Shown here: positions 1 to 9,121 of the stretch, piece after piece
How positions within the stretch are numbered: position 1 is the stretch's first letter
How the letters are laid out: each line of letters starts with the position of its first letter
Assembly (NCBI RefSeq): GCF_004028155.1
Contig: NZ_SBII01000011.1
Location: 62,001-126,000, forward strand
DNA: 64,000 bases
Direction: 5' to 3'
From: Flavobacterium cerinum
GTDB lineage: Bacteria; Bacteroidota; Bacteroidia; Flavobacteriales; Flavobacteriaceae
Program-made: the position numbers and the translations under genes
The notes under the pieces: model-generated
Told to the model about the DNA's origin: nothing
The model's database searches: none
What the model saw: only the letters and a program-made list of their open reading frames with translations

Positions 1-1505
1 CGCATTATTTGTACAGAAAGGTCCCTTAGTTGTGTCTCATAATTAGATGCGGGAATGTATTTAAGGCTGTTTTTTACAATATCGGCTATGGGTGTATTAT
101 TGATCGCTGTAATAACATCACCTTTTTTGAGTCCTGTTTTAGGTCCGAACTCGTTGTCTAAAAAGGCTGTTACTACGGGTTGTCCTTCTGTGAAAGTAAC
201 TTTAACGGGAGCATAATTTATTCCCCAGTATTTGTTTATGCCGGTATAGTCGCCCCATGCATTTGCGTGGGTGTCGTGAATGCGGGCAATTATTTCAAGG
301 CATGCAAGGTGGTATTCGCTCTCATTTTTAGCATTGTTGAATTTAGGGGTAAACTCTGTTAATATGTTGTTCCAGTCTTCACCAATAATATCCCTGTAAG
401 GGAAAAAGTAATTAATAATGTTCCAGTAGCGATATAGTGATAGCATACGAAAGCCGGCATCTGGGTATTTCATTTCGGCATAACCTTTTTCATTATCAAA
501 CAGCGTATTTCCAACACCTGGAGCAAATTCTACATATTCATTTCCGCCGCTTCTTTCGGCGTCCCTTACTTTATATAATTGTGTTTTTAACTGCGAACTG
601 CCTATTTTTTCGATCCATCCAAGATTGGCCTGCATTCTAATCTGATTTATAGAAAGTGCTTTTTCCTGTTTTATTTTAAACTCTCCTAATGATGCAATCC
701 ATGCCAGAAGTGTTTCGTCTCTCTGCTGTTCGGTTTTTGATTCCAGTATTTTAGGCATTACCCTGAACAGCTCATAATCCCAGTTGTAATTTCCTGATGC
801 TACTGCCGGATGATAATACTTTAGAAAGCCCCAAACCTGACCTAAAAGTTCAATATTTTTTGTGTTTTGTTTATTAAGTACAATAGATGTAATAGTAGAC
901 CCTTTGTCAAACTCGGTATCCTTGCTTGCTTTTGATGCTTGTTTTTCTGTCGGTTTTAAATCGTTTATGTTTTTATCGTTAATAAAGACTTCAAAATTAT
1001 CGGCCCATACTTTTCCCGCTCCGGTGTGTATGGCACCTACAAAAATCTTTCGGGCTTTAGGAGATAAAGGCAGCTTTATGGAATATTGCTTCCAGTCTGT
1101 TGTGCCGGTAATTCCTCTGTCGTTCATGTTGTCCATTTGAAGAATTTTCTCGGAATCATCAATACGCATTATAAGTCCGGCAAAACCTTCTTTGACATCT
1201 TCGGTTTTTAGGTAGGCTTTTAGTTCAATAGTTTCTCCCGCATAATTTGCAGGTATTGATAATACAACACATCCAAATTCGGCTTCTTTTCCTTCAGGCA
1301 CCAGTGATACTGACGATTTTCCATGCTGTGCAATGGTTTTGTCGATAGCGATTTTGTAGTCTTTACCCCAAACGAACCAATTATCGGGGAGACTTTCTCC
1401 TGGGGTTTGTTTTTCAAAATCAAAATTAAAGCCGCTTGGTTTATTGTCTTGGCAAAATGATTTTGCACTGCAAAGCAGCAAGAGGGGAAGGATAATTTTT
1501 TTCAT
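1..1505 (-). CDS. S41-family (C-terminal-processing type) peptidase, secreted, 3' end missing
   Basis: The minus strand is open from ATG at 1505 to the window edge, giving 501 codons without a stop. It begins with a signal peptide (MKKIILPLLLLCSAKSFC). Residues of about 25-170 look like a beta-sandwich carbohydrate-binding or Ig-like region. A helical S41 N-terminal region follows, with IHDTHANAW resembling the tail-protease motif, then a PDZ-like stretch (GLKKGDVITAINN). The catalytic serine/lysine region would lie beyond position 1 and cannot be seen. S41 enzymes are serine proteases that act on envelope or secreted substrates. Family placement is fairly secure; the substrate is unknown. 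Confidence 0.8.
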   Translation of the reverse strand, partial: MKKIILPLLLLCSAKSFCQDNKPSGFNFDFEKQTPGESLPDNWFVWGKDYKIAIDKTIAQHGKSSVSLVPEGKEAEFGCVVLSIPANYAGETIELKAYLKTEDVKEGFAGLIMRIDDSEKILQMDNMNDRGITGTTDWKQYSIKLPLSPKARKIFVGAIHTGAGKVWADNFEVFINDKNINDLKPTEKQASKASKDTEFDKGSTITSIVLNKQNTKNIELLGQVWGFLKYYHPAVASGNYNWDYELFRVMPKILESKTEQQRDETLLAWIASLGEFKIKQEKALSINQIRMQANLGWIEKIGSSQLKTQLYKVRDAERSGGNEYVEFAPGVGNTLFDNEKGYAEMKYPDAGFRMLSLYRYWNIINYFFPYRDIIGEDWNNILTEFTPKFNNAKNESEYHLACLEIIARIHDTHANAWGDYTGINKYWGINYAPVKVTFTEGQPVVTAFLDNEFGPKTGLKKGDVITAINNTPIADIVKNSLKYIPASNYETQLRDLSVQIM

Positions 1506-1665
1506 AACGGTTGGTTTAAAAATAGTAACGGTATTAAAAACGTATTGGTATAACGAATAAATGGGAAAAATGTAACTGTTTATTTACGAAAATTTTTAAG
1601 GCATCACCAAATGACATTTAAAATTGAATTCGCTAATTAGTTATTTTTTTTGTCAAAGCTGTCAA

Positions 1666-1699
1666 TTGGCTACTGATAGCTAAAGTTTGACTATCTTTG
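1666..1699 (+). promoter_or_regulatory. Bacteroidota-type promoter for the DUF3109 gene
   Basis: TTG at 1666-1668 is followed after 23 bases by TATCTTTG (1692-1699), an exact match to TAnnTTTG. The start codon lies only 4 bases downstream, so the transcript would be leaderless or nearly so. Confidence 0.6.
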
Positions 1700-1703
1700 C
1701 AGC

Positions 1704-2291
1704 ATGTTTCAACTGGGAAAAACAATAGTGTCTGAAGACATACTGGAAAAAGAATTTGTATGCAATCTTTCGGCATGCAAAGGGGCTTGTTGTGTAGACG
1801 GAGATGCCGGAGCACCGTTAAATGAAGAGGAAACCAAAATCCTGGAAGCGATCTATCCAAAAGTAAAACCTTTCTTAAGAAAAGAGGGTATTGCTGCAAT
1901 AGAGGCTCAGGGAACATGGGTTAAAGGTACTGATGGCGATCTTGAAACGCCGCTTATAGATAATAAAGACTGTGCTTACGTTATTTTTGACGGTAAAACT
2001 GCGCTTTGCGGTATTGAGCAGGCTTATAATCAAGGAATCGTAGATTGGAAAAAACCTGTTTCCTGTCATTTATACCCTATCAGGGTAAAAGACTTCACAG
2101 AGTTTGCCGCTGTTAACTACGATAAATGGGATATTTGCAGCGATGCGTGTTCTTTGGGTAAAGAGCTGGAAGTACCGGTATACAAATTTGTTAAAGAAGC
2201 GCTCATTCGCCGTTTTGGAAAAGACTGGTATGAGGAGCTTGAAAAAGTAGCCGGGGAGCTTAGGGAAAACCCTGTGCAGAAACGTCGCTAA
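1704..2291 (+). CDS. DUF3109 family protein, cysteine-rich, probably metal- or Fe-S-binding
   Basis: This 195-residue protein has an N-terminal cysteine cluster, C20, C25, C29 and C30 (CNLSACKGACC). Further conserved-looking cysteines occur in ALCGIEQ, SCHLYPIR and ICSDACSLG. The pattern fits DUF3109, a Bacteroidota family related to the YkgJ type of CxxxCxxCC zinc or iron-sulfur proteins. There is no signal peptide or membrane segment, so it should be cytoplasmic. The biochemical role is not established. The gene is monocistronic by position, with its own promoter just upstream. The ATG at 1704 is chosen because the promoter -7 box ends at 1699, which leaves no room for an upstream start. 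Confidence 0.85.
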   Translation: MFQLGKTIVSEDILEKEFVCNLSACKGACCVDGDAGAPLNEEETKILEAIYPKVKPFLRKEGIAAIEAQGTWVKGTDGDLETPLIDNKDCAYVIFDGKTALCGIEQAYNQGIVDWKKPVSCHLYPIRVKDFTEFAAVNYDKWDICSDACSLGKELEVPVYKFVKEALIRRFGKDWYEELEKVAGELRENPVQKRR

Positions 2292-2350
2292 ACCCTTTAA
2301 AACGCTAGTTTTTACATCTTTTCTTACAGAAATTTTTTTAAACTTACTTT

Positions 2351-2381
2351 TTGTAATATATTGAAAAACAATATATTACAA
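2351..2381. promoter_or_regulatory. Perfect 13-bp inverted repeat upstream of nrdB (candidate operator)
   Basis: The arms TTGTAATATATTG (2351-2363) and CAATATATTACAA (2369-2381) are exact reverse complements separated by AAAAA. It lies about 155 bases before nrdB and 60 after the DUF3109 stop. No T-run follows, so it is a poor terminator. Each arm matches 9 of 10 bases of the NrdR-box core CWATATATWG, but the centre spacing of 15 bp is not the usual tandem-box spacing. A regulatory role is inferred. Confidence 0.45.
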
Positions 2382-2442
2382 ACACATGTTCTTGTTGTGA
2401 GAAATTTAACGTTGTTAAAAACTATAGGCAATTGTGAATAAG

Positions 2443-2479
2443 TTTGGCTTTCATTTTTTAATGTAAATGCCAATCTTTG
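2443..2479 (+). promoter_or_regulatory. Possible nrdBA promoter (weak match)
   Basis: TTTG at 2443-2446 and AATCTTTG at 2472-2479 resemble the -33 and -7 elements. The -7 box has 7 of 8 consensus bases and the 25-base spacer is slightly long. It would give a leader of about 50 bases. Confidence 0.35.
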
Positions 2480-2536
2480 TACTCACTACTTGAGATGACA
2501 ACATCTATTCTATAATACTATAAAAGTCAAAATAAT

Positions 2537-3517
2537 ATGTCTGCAATCGAACCCATTTTACAGGAAAATAAAAACAGATTTGTAATTTTTCCAATAAAGC
2601 ACCATGATATATGGGAGTGGTATAAAAAAATGGAAGCCAGTTTTTGGACAGCTGAAGAAATTGATCTTCATCAGGATCTTAATGACTGGAATACTAAACT
2701 TAATGAAGACGAAAAATACTTTATTAAACACATTCTGGCATTTTTCGCAGCGTCTGATGGTATTGTAAACGAAAACCTGGCTGAAAACTTTGTAAACGAA
2801 GTGCAATATGCCGAAGCTAAGTTTTTCTATGGTTTCCAGATCATGATGGAGAACATACATAGCGAAACCTATTCCCTGCTTATAGATACATATGTAAAAG
2901 ATGAGACAGAGAAAGATCAGCTTTTCCATGCACTTGAAGTGTTTCCTGCTATTAAGAAAAAAGCCGACTGGGCATTGAAATGGATTGATTCTGACTCATT
3001 CGCTGAAAGGCTTATTGCTTTTGCAGCGGTAGAAGGAATATTCTTTTCGGGTGCATTCTGCTCTATCTTCTGGCTTAAAAAACGCGGACTTATGCCGGGT
3101 CTTACCTTCTCTAACGAATTAATATCCCGTGACGAAGGTGTGCATTGTGATTTTGCAGTGCATTTACACAACCATCACCTAGTGAATAAAGTGTCTAAAG
3201 AAAGAATTAGAGAAATTCTTCTTGATGCACTTGATATTGAAAGAGAATTTATTACTGAGTCTTTACCTGCCAGCCTTATTGGTATGAATGCAGTGCTAAT
3301 GACACAGTACTTAGAATTTGTAACAGACAGGCTGCTTGTAGAATTAGGCTGTGAAAGACAGTTTAATGCAGGTAATCCGTTTGATTTTATGGACATGATA
3401 TCGCTGCAGGGTAAAACAAACTTCTTTGAAAAAAGAGTTTCAGAATACCAAAAAGCAGGGGTAATGAACAAAGAAGGCGGCGACTCTCAAAAAATTAGTT
3501 TTGACGCTGACTTTTAA
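2537..3517 (+). CDS. nrdB: Class Ia ribonucleoside-diphosphate reductase, small (R2, beta) subunit
   Basis: R2 carries the diiron-tyrosyl radical cofactor needed to reduce ribonucleotides to deoxyribonucleotides. The 326-residue sequence shows the expected ligands by alignment to the mouse-type R2: D74 (AASDG), E105 and H108 (MENIH), E166 (AVEGIFF), E200 and H203 (RDEGVH). The radical tyrosine is Y112 (HSETYSLL). The radical tyrosine and acidic ligands mark class Ia rather than Ic. It is closer in motif spelling to eukaryotic R2 than to E. coli NrdB, which is usual in Bacteroidota. nrdA follows after 72 bases on the same strand, so the pair is probably co-transcribed. Confidence 0.97.
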   Translation: MSAIEPILQENKNRFVIFPIKHHDIWEWYKKMEASFWTAEEIDLHQDLNDWNTKLNEDEKYFIKHILAFFAASDGIVNENLAENFVNEVQYAEAKFFYGFQIMMENIHSETYSLLIDTYVKDETEKDQLFHALEVFPAIKKKADWALKWIDSDSFAERLIAFAAVEGIFFSGAFCSIFWLKKRGLMPGLTFSNELISRDEGVHCDFAVHLHNHHLVNKVSKERIREILLDALDIEREFITESLPASLIGMNAVLMTQYLEFVTDRLLVELGCERQFNAGNPFDFMDMISLQGKTNFFEKRVSEYQKAGVMNKEGGDSQKISFDADF

Positions 3518-3589
3518 AAACAACCCATCTATACCTGATTGTAAGGTGCACCCCGGTGCCCTGATTGTTAACCTTAAAATTGTTGCCCT

Positions 3590-6016
3590 ATGTATGTAGT
3601 AAAAAGAGACGGAAGAAGAGAGCCGGTAATGTTTGATAAAATCACTGACCGTGTTAGAAAACTGTGCTATGAACTAAACGAACTGGTAGATCCGGTTAAA
3701 GTGGCAATGCGTGTTATTGAAGGTCTGTATGATGGTGTGACCACATCAGAACTTGATAACCTTGCAGCAGAAACTGCTGCATCAATGACAATTACACACC
3801 CTGATTATGCTCAGTTAGCTGCCCGTATTGCGGTGTCTAACCTGCATAAAAATACAAAGAAATCGTTCTCAGAGACGATGTCTGATATGTACCATTATGT
3901 TAACCCAAGGACAGGGCAGGAAGCACCTTTGTTGTCTGACGAGGTGTATGAAACTATTATGGCTAATGCTGAGATGCTGGATTCTACCATCATCTACAAC
4001 AGGGATTTTAACTACGACTACTTTGGATTCAAGACGCTTGAGCGTTCTTACCTTTTAAAATTAAACGGACAGATTGCCGAAAGACCACAGCACATGCTTA
4101 TGCGTGTATCTGTAGGTATTCACCTTAATGATATTGAGTCAGTTATAGAAACCTATGAACTGATGTCTAAAAAATTCTTTACTCACGCTACGCCTACGCT
4201 ATTCAATTCGGGTACGCCTAAGCCGCAAATGTCGTCATGCTTCCTTCTTTCAATGAAAGATGATAGTATTGATGGTATTTATGATACACTTAGAAGTACT
4301 GCAAAAATATCGCAGTCTGCAGGAGGTATTGGTTTGTCTATCCACAATGTAAGAGCTACAGGTTCATACATTCGAGGTACAAACGGTACATCAAACGGTA
4401 TTGTACCAATGCTGCGTGTGTTTAATGACACGGCACGTTATGTAGACCAGGGTGGAGGTAAGCGTAAAGGAAGCTTTGCAGTGTATATTGAACCTTGGCA
4501 TGCAGATATCTTTGATTTCCTTGATTTGAGAAAAAACCACGGAAAAGAAGAAATGAGAGCACGTGACTTGTTCCTTGCTATGTGGATTCCTGACTTGTTC
4601 ATGAAACGTGTACAGGAAGACAGTACCTGGACATTAATGTGCCCTAACGAATGTCCGGATCTATACAGTGTGCACAGTGAAGAGTTTGATGCACTTTACC
4701 TTAGCTATGAAGCAGCTAATAAAGGTAGAAAAACCATTAAAGCACGTGAATTATGGGAAAAAATACTTGAATCACAAATTGAGACAGGATTGCCTTATAT
4801 GCTTTACAAAGATGCGGCTAACAGAAAATCGAACCAGAAAAATCTTGGTACGATCCGTTCTTCAAACCTTTGTACAGAGATCATGGAGTACACATCTGCA
4901 GATGAAATTGCAGTTTGTAACCTTGCGTCGATATCACTTCCAATGTTTGTTGAAGGTGGTAAATTTAATCACGAATTCTTATATCAGGTTACTAAGCGTA
5001 TAACTCGTAACCTTAATAAAGTTATAGACAGGAACTATTATCCAGTTAAAGAAGCAGAAAACTCTAACATGCGCCACCGTCCGGTAGGATTAGGTGTTCA
5101 GGGTCTTGCAGATGCCTTTATATTAATGCGTCTTCCGTTTACAAGCGATGCTGCTAAAGAATTGAATCAGGAGATATTCGAAACAATATACTTTGCTGCG
5201 GTAACCGCTTCTATGGAAGAGGCAAAAGTAGAAGGTCCATATTCGAGCTTTAAAGGTTCGCCAATATCTCAGGGAGAATTCCAGTATAATCTTTGGGGAC
5301 TTAAAGATGAAGATCTAAGTGGTCGTTGGGATTGGGCTTCACTTCGTAAAGAAGTTATGGAACACGGTGTAAGGAACTCACTGTTAATGGCGCCAATGCC
5401 TACAGCGTCTACATCGCAAATACTAGGTAATAATGAGGCATTTGAGCCTTATACATCAAACATATACACAAGAAGGGTACTTTCCGGTGAGTTTATCGTT
5501 GTAAACAAACACCTTCTTGAAGATCTTGTGAACTTAGGTTTATGGAATGAAAACCTTAAACAGGAGATCATGAGAGCAAATGGATCTGTACAGAATATCG
5601 ATATTATCCCTCAGGATATTAAAGAACTGTACAAAACTGTTTGGGAATTGAGTATGAAAGACATTATTGATATGTCACGCCAAAGAGGTTACTTTGTAGA
5701 CCAGTCGCAGTCACTTAACCTGTTCATGGAGAATGCAAACTTCTCTAAGCTAACGTCAATGCACTTTTATGCGTGGCAGAGCGGCCTGAAAACAGGTATG
5801 TACTATTTGAGAACGAAGAGTGCTGTAGATGCTATTAAGTTTACACTTAATAACGATAAAAAAGTAGAAGAAGTACCAGAGGTTGTGGCAGCGCCAAAAC
5901 CTGCAGTTGTAGTTGCGGCAGAAGAAATTCAGCCTATACCGGCAAGCGAGTTTCAGGCAATGCTGGAACGTTCGAGAACCGCTGATCCTGAGGATTGCGA
6001 AATGTGTGGTTCGTAA
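3590..6016 (+). CDS. nrdA: Class Ia ribonucleoside-diphosphate reductase, large (R1, alpha) subunit
   Basis: R1 binds and reduces ribonucleoside diphosphates and carries the allosteric sites. The 808-residue protein begins with one ATP-cone domain (about residues 1-95, starting [18 protein letters not shown]). It has the first redox cysteine in MSSCFLL, the catalytic N-C-E set in SNLCTEI, the second redox cysteine in AVCNLASIS, and the radical-transfer tyrosine pair in GMYYLRT. The C-terminal tail ends in CEMCGS, the shuttle cysteine pair that passes reducing power from thioredoxin or glutaredoxin. All key residues are present. A strong terminator follows at 6039-6066, which closes the nrdBA unit. 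Confidence 0.97.
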   Translation: MYVVKRDGRREPVMFDKITDRVRKLCYELNELVDPVKVAMRVIEGLYDGVTTSELDNLAAETAASMTITHPDYAQLAARIAVSNLHKNTKKSFSETMSDMYHYVNPRTGQEAPLLSDEVYETIMANAEMLDSTIIYNRDFNYDYFGFKTLERSYLLKLNGQIAERPQHMLMRVSVGIHLNDIESVIETYELMSKKFFTHATPTLFNSGTPKPQMSSCFLLSMKDDSIDGIYDTLRSTAKISQSAGGIGLSIHNVRATGSYIRGTNGTSNGIVPMLRVFNDTARYVDQGGGKRKGSFAVYIEPWHADIFDFLDLRKNHGKEEMRARDLFLAMWIPDLFMKRVQEDSTWTLMCPNECPDLYSVHSEEFDALYLSYEAANKGRKTIKARELWEKILESQIETGLPYMLYKDAANRKSNQKNLGTIRSSNLCTEIMEYTSADEIAVCNLASISLPMFVEGGKFNHEFLYQVTKRITRNLNKVIDRNYYPVKEAENSNMRHRPVGLGVQGLADAFILMRLPFTSDAAKELNQEIFETIYFAAVTASMEEAKVEGPYSSFKGSPISQGEFQYNLWGLKDEDLSGRWDWASLRKEVMEHGVRNSLLMAPMPTASTSQILGNNEAFEPYTSNIYTRRVLSGEFIVVNKHLLEDLVNLGLWNENLKQEIMRANGSVQNIDIIPQDIKELYKTVWELSMKDIIDMSRQRGYFVDQSQSLNLFMENANFSKLTSMHFYAWQSGLKTGMYYLRTKSAVDAIKFTLNNDKKVEEVPEVVAAPKPAVVVAAEEIQPIPASEFQAMLERSRTADPEDCEMCGS

Positions 6017-6038
6017 ATAAATCTTTCAATAAAAGTAA

Positions 6039-6066
6039 ATAAGGAGCAAATGCTCCTTATTTTTGT
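6039..6066 (+). terminator. Rho-independent terminator after nrdA
   Basis: The arms ATAAGGAGCA and TGCTCCTTAT form a perfect 10-bp stem with a 2-base loop, followed by TTTTGTTTT. Confidence 0.85.
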
Positions 6067-6156
6067 TTTCAAAAACAAATAAAGTTTAATTAGATCAGGC
6101 GCTTTACAATTATAAGATCCATTTTTAGAAATAAAAAGGGACGGCGTTAAATAGAT

Positions 6157-6657
6157 ATGGAAAAACCTGTAGAAATAAAACCGGGAATGCTGGCTTCACG
6201 AACGAACAGGTTTGTGAATTTTATTATAGATAGTATAGTTGTTGGGCTTATTCAGTTTGGAGCTACCGAAGGTTGTAATGCATTGTATCATAAATTTGGT
6301 AATGAAGCCTTAAATATCGGTTTGCCGGTATTGGGTAACATAAAATATTTATTACTGGCAACAGCCTTAAATATAGTTTACTTTGGGTTGTTTGAAACTT
6401 TGACTATGCGAACACCAGGTAAGTATGTAACCAACACTATGGTGGTAAAAGATGATGGTACCAAACCAGGTGACGGCCGCATTTTTTTAAGAACATTGTG
6501 CAGGCTTATACCTTTAGAATTCCTTTCGTTCTTATGGAACCCGGGTGTAGGATTACACGATAGCCTTTCGAGAACAAGGGTAGTAGATATATATGAATTT
6601 AATAGGAGACATCAGACTAAAGATGTTGAAGATATAGGAATTAACGAAGAAAAATAA
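6157..6657 (+). CDS. RDD family integral membrane protein
   Basis: This 166-residue protein matches the RDD family. The signature arginine and aspartates lie in the first helix region (ASRTNRFVNFIIDSIVVG), and a typical TPGKYVTNTMVVKDDG segment follows the second membrane span. Three to four hydrophobic segments are visible, near residues 20-40, 65-90 and 115-130. RDD proteins are poorly characterised; some have been linked to ion exchange or secretion, but no function can be assigned here. The next gene begins 5 bases after the stop, so it likely starts a small operon with the 74-residue protein, the AAA+ ATPase and dgt. Confidence 0.85.
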   Translation: MEKPVEIKPGMLASRTNRFVNFIIDSIVVGLIQFGATEGCNALYHKFGNEALNIGLPVLGNIKYLLLATALNIVYFGLFETLTMRTPGKYVTNTMVVKDDGTKPGDGRIFLRTLCRLIPLEFLSFLWNPGVGLHDSLSRTRVVDIYEFNRRHQTKDVEDIGINEEK

Positions 6658-6662
6658 TAGAA

Positions 6663-6887
6663 ATGTCAAAAGATAAAAAAGGAGTTTACTCAGGAATTAT
6701 TGAGAAAGATGAAAATGGTAATTACTTTTGCGGAGAGTATATGCTGGATTACCAACGTGTAGAAGAGAGCTTTAAGCTGGGCGATAAAATAACTATCAAG
6801 TCGATTATAGAGAATCCAAGCGACAGAAGTTTTGCACAGTATCCTAAAAAATCACGTGATTTCTTTTTATTCAATTTAAAGAAGTAA
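6663..6887 (+). CDS. Small protein of unknown function (74 residues)
   Basis: I do not recognise this protein. It is charged and soluble-looking, with no signal peptide, membrane helix or cysteine pattern. Alternating hydrophobic residues (GVYSGIIEKDENGNYFCGEYMLDY, split around residue 18) suggest a small beta-rich fold, possibly OB-like given GDKITIKSII. The reading frame is intact, begins 5 bases after the RDD gene and ends 19 bases before the AAA+ gene, which supports a real gene in this operon. It may partner the AAA+ ATPase, but that is only positional inference. Confidence 0.6.
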   Translation: MSKDKKGVYSGIIEKDENGNYFCGEYMLDYQRVEESFKLGDKITIKSIIENPSDRSFAQYPKKSRDFFLFNLKK

Positions 6888-6906
6888 GCAATTTAAATAC
6901 GAGCAA

Positions 6907-7620
6907 TTGAGCGCATTATTTTTTACAGACAGAAGCGAGGTAGATATTAAAGACGTAGTTTTTAATGAAGCAGTTTCTGTGCAGATAGAACAGTTTTTAA
7001 AAGAATACCAGTTTAGGGATATCCTGGACAGCTATGATTTGCCTGTAAACAACAAAATGCTGCTGTATGGTAAAACGGGATGTGGTAAAACCATGACTGC
7101 AAAAGCCATAGCAAAGCAGCTGGACAGGAAAATAATTGTAGTGAATCTTTCGGCGATAGTATCATCTAAGTTAGGTGAAACAGCCAAGAATGTTGCTACC
7201 TTGTTTAAAGAGGTGAGTTATCACGATTCTGTGCTGTTTTTTGACGAATTTGATACTTTGGGTCAGGTACGTGATTATGATAGCAAAGACAGTAGTGAAA
7301 TGAAGCGTGTGGTGAATGCCATTCTTCAGTTGATTGATAACTTCCCTAAGAATTCAATTCTTATTGCGGCGACAAATCAGGTAAAAATGATAGACGAGGC
7401 ATTGATCCGTAGATTTGAACTGCGATTGGAATTTACTTCACCTGCAAAAGAGGTACTGGATGTGTACTATGATAAACTGCTGATGAAATATCCGGTTGAA
7501 TTTCAAACATTGGACAGAGTTTACGAAATTTCGTTTGCGGAAGCTAAAAACCATGTGTTTAAGGAAGTGAAGAATAATATTATTAAGGCTGAAATAGAGA
7601 AATCTAAAATCATAAACTAA
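6907..7620 (+). CDS. AAA+ family ATPase (FtsH/spastin-like core), role unknown
   Basis: The 237-residue protein is little more than one AAA+ module. Walker A is GKTGCGKT (about residues 55-62), Walker B is VLFFDEFD (about 113-120), sensor-1 is AATNQ, and the arginine-finger segment is ALIRRFELRL. There is no protease domain or membrane anchor. Such cores remodel proteins or unload complexes as hexamers. The start is TTG at 6907, because no in-frame ATG exists before the Walker A motif except one that would delete conserved sequence. Its stop (TAA) is immediately followed by the dgt start codon, so translation is probably coupled. Whether it acts on dGTPase or the upstream proteins is unknown. 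Confidence 0.85.
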   Translation: MSALFFTDRSEVDIKDVVFNEAVSVQIEQFLKEYQFRDILDSYDLPVNNKMLLYGKTGCGKTMTAKAIAKQLDRKIIVVNLSAIVSSKLGETAKNVATLFKEVSYHDSVLFFDEFDTLGQVRDYDSKDSSEMKRVVNAILQLIDNFPKNSILIAATNQVKMIDEALIRRFELRLEFTSPAKEVLDVYYDKLLMKYPVEFQTLDRVYEISFAEAKNHVFKEVKNNIIKAEIEKSKIIN

Positions 7621-8964
7621 ATGATGCAATGGGAACAGTTACTGTCTTTGAAAAGACAGGGTGATACAAGCAAAAGATTACGTAAGGAACAGGACGATAC
7701 CCGTTTGGGTTTTGAAGTAGATTATGACCGTATTATATTTTCATCCGGTTTTAGAAGCCTTCAGGATAAAACGCAGGTAATACCCTTATCTAAAACCGAT
7801 TTTGTACATACCCGCCTTACCCATAGCCTCGAAGTTTCTGTAGTAGGCCGTTCATTAGGAAGGTTAGTAGGTAAAAAAATTATCGAAAAGCATCCTTACC
7901 TCTATGATATTCATGGTTTTCACATGAACGATTTTGGGGCTATTGTAGCTGCAGCTGCACTTTCTCACGATATTGGAAATCCGCCTTTTGGGCATTCGGG
8001 AGAAAAAGCCATTGGAGAGTACTTTAAAACCGGAAACGGCAAACAGTATAAAGACAAGCTTACTGCTAAAGAATGGCAGGACCTTACGGATTTTGAAGGC
8101 AATGCTAATGGCTTTAACCTGCTTACATCGTCCCGTCCGGGAGTTGAAGGTGGTTTACGAATTACCTATGCTACCCTTGGGGCTTTTATGAAGTACCCAA
8201 AAGAATCACTGCCTAAAAAGCCAACGGCCAATATTGCCGATAAAAAATATGGTTTCTTTCAGTGCGATAAAGAGTTCTTTAAAGATGTCGCAAAAGAAAT
8301 GGGACTTATCCCTAATAAAACAGGAGATGATATTGGTTACGAGCGTCATCCGTTAGCTTACCTTGTGGAGGCTGCCGATGATATTTGTTATACTATAATC
8401 GATTTTGAAGATGGTATCAATCTTGGGCTTATCCAGGAAGAATTTGCACTGGAATACCTAATTAAACTGGTAAAAGATTCTATCGATGCATCAAAATACA
8501 ACATGCTTACCACTAAAGAAGACCGTATAAGCTACCTGAGAGCATTGGCTATAGGAAGGCTTATTGGCGATGCAGTAAATGTATTCCTTGAAAATGAAGA
8601 ATTGATACTTCAGGGTAAATATCCGTATGCCTTGACAGATCAGGGTAAGTATACGGCTCAAATGAGAGATATTATTAACCTTAGTGTAAAAAACATTTAT
8701 CAGAGCCGTGAAGTAGTAGAAAAAGAGGTAATAGGCTATCGTATTATAAATACACTGCTGGATACCTTTTGTACGGCTTATAACAACAAGTTTGAAGGCA
8801 ATGGCAGCAACTATGATAATCTTGTATTAAAGCTGCTGCCAGAGAAGTTTATTACTGAGAAAATGAACCTTTATGACAGGTTACTGCATATTTGCCATTT
8901 TGTATCAACGTTGACAGATGGTAAGGCTGTACTGCTTTATAATACCATCACAGGAGCAAAGTAA
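7621..8964 (+). CDS. dgt: dGTP triphosphohydrolase (dGTPase), HD superfamily
   Basis: dGTPase cleaves dGTP, and often other dNTPs, to the nucleoside and triphosphate. The 447-residue protein carries the family N-terminus (RLGFEVDYDRIIFSSGFRSL split by Q) and the metal-binding histidines and HD pair in HTRLTHSLEV and SHDIGNPPFGHSGE, about residues 60-125. A second conserved segment is YLVEAADDICYTIIDFEDG. Length and motifs agree with Dgt. The ATG at 7621 abuts the AAA+ stop codon. With ribonucleotide reductase 1.6 kb upstream, it places dNTP production and destruction side by side. Confidence 0.95.
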   Translation: MMQWEQLLSLKRQGDTSKRLRKEQDDTRLGFEVDYDRIIFSSGFRSLQDKTQVIPLSKTDFVHTRLTHSLEVSVVGRSLGRLVGKKIIEKHPYLYDIHGFHMNDFGAIVAAAALSHDIGNPPFGHSGEKAIGEYFKTGNGKQYKDKLTAKEWQDLTDFEGNANGFNLLTSSRPGVEGGLRITYATLGAFMKYPKESLPKKPTANIADKKYGFFQCDKEFFKDVAKEMGLIPNKTGDDIGYERHPLAYLVEAADDICYTIIDFEDGINLGLIQEEFALEYLIKLVKDSIDASKYNMLTTKEDRISYLRALAIGRLIGDAVNVFLENEELILQGKYPYALTDQGKYTAQMRDIINLSVKNIYQSREVVEKEVIGYRIINTLLDTFCTAYNNKFEGNGSNYDNLVLKLLPEKFITEKMNLYDRLLHICHFVSTLTDGKAVLLYNTITGAK

Positions 8965-8993
8965 TTATCCATTGTCTTTATATGATATATAAT

Positions 8994-9040
8994 GCTTCGA
9001 CAGACTCAGTTGTTTGGTACATAACGTAACCGAGTTGAAA
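8994..9040. repeat. Degenerate short dispersed hairpin repeat (CTTCGACAG type)
   Basis: GCTTCGACAGACTCAG begins an imperfect hairpin whose other arm is near AACCGAGTTGAA (about 9028-9039). A related CTTCGACAGGCCGAG occurs at about 59784. It lies between two convergent genes and resembles the short intergenic repeats common in flavobacterial genomes. Confidence 0.4.
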
Positions 9041-9047
9041 ACTAAAT

Positions 9048-9087
9048 AAAAAAAGGAAGAATCTAAATTGAAGATTGTTCCTTTTTT
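9048..9087. terminator. Terminator between convergent dgt and DUF3078 genes
   Basis: An A-rich arm (AAAAAAAGGAA) and a complementary TTCCTTTTTT arm flank a second short stem (AATCT/AGATT) with one mismatch. It can serve both strands. Confidence 0.65.
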
Positions 9088-9121
9088 CATGTTGTATGGA
9101 TTTTTCAAACCAATAATCAAA

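Noticed and set aside
2354..2378. A tandem NrdR-box pair at the nrd inverted repeat
   Set aside because: The two cores are 15 bp apart centre to centre and each differs by one base. That is not the standard tandem spacing, so only an unnamed operator is claimed.
3540..3565. GGTGCACC palindrome and nearby CCCGGTGCC in the nrdB-nrdA gap
   Set aside because: It is short, has no T-run, and no match to a known operator; chance is likely.
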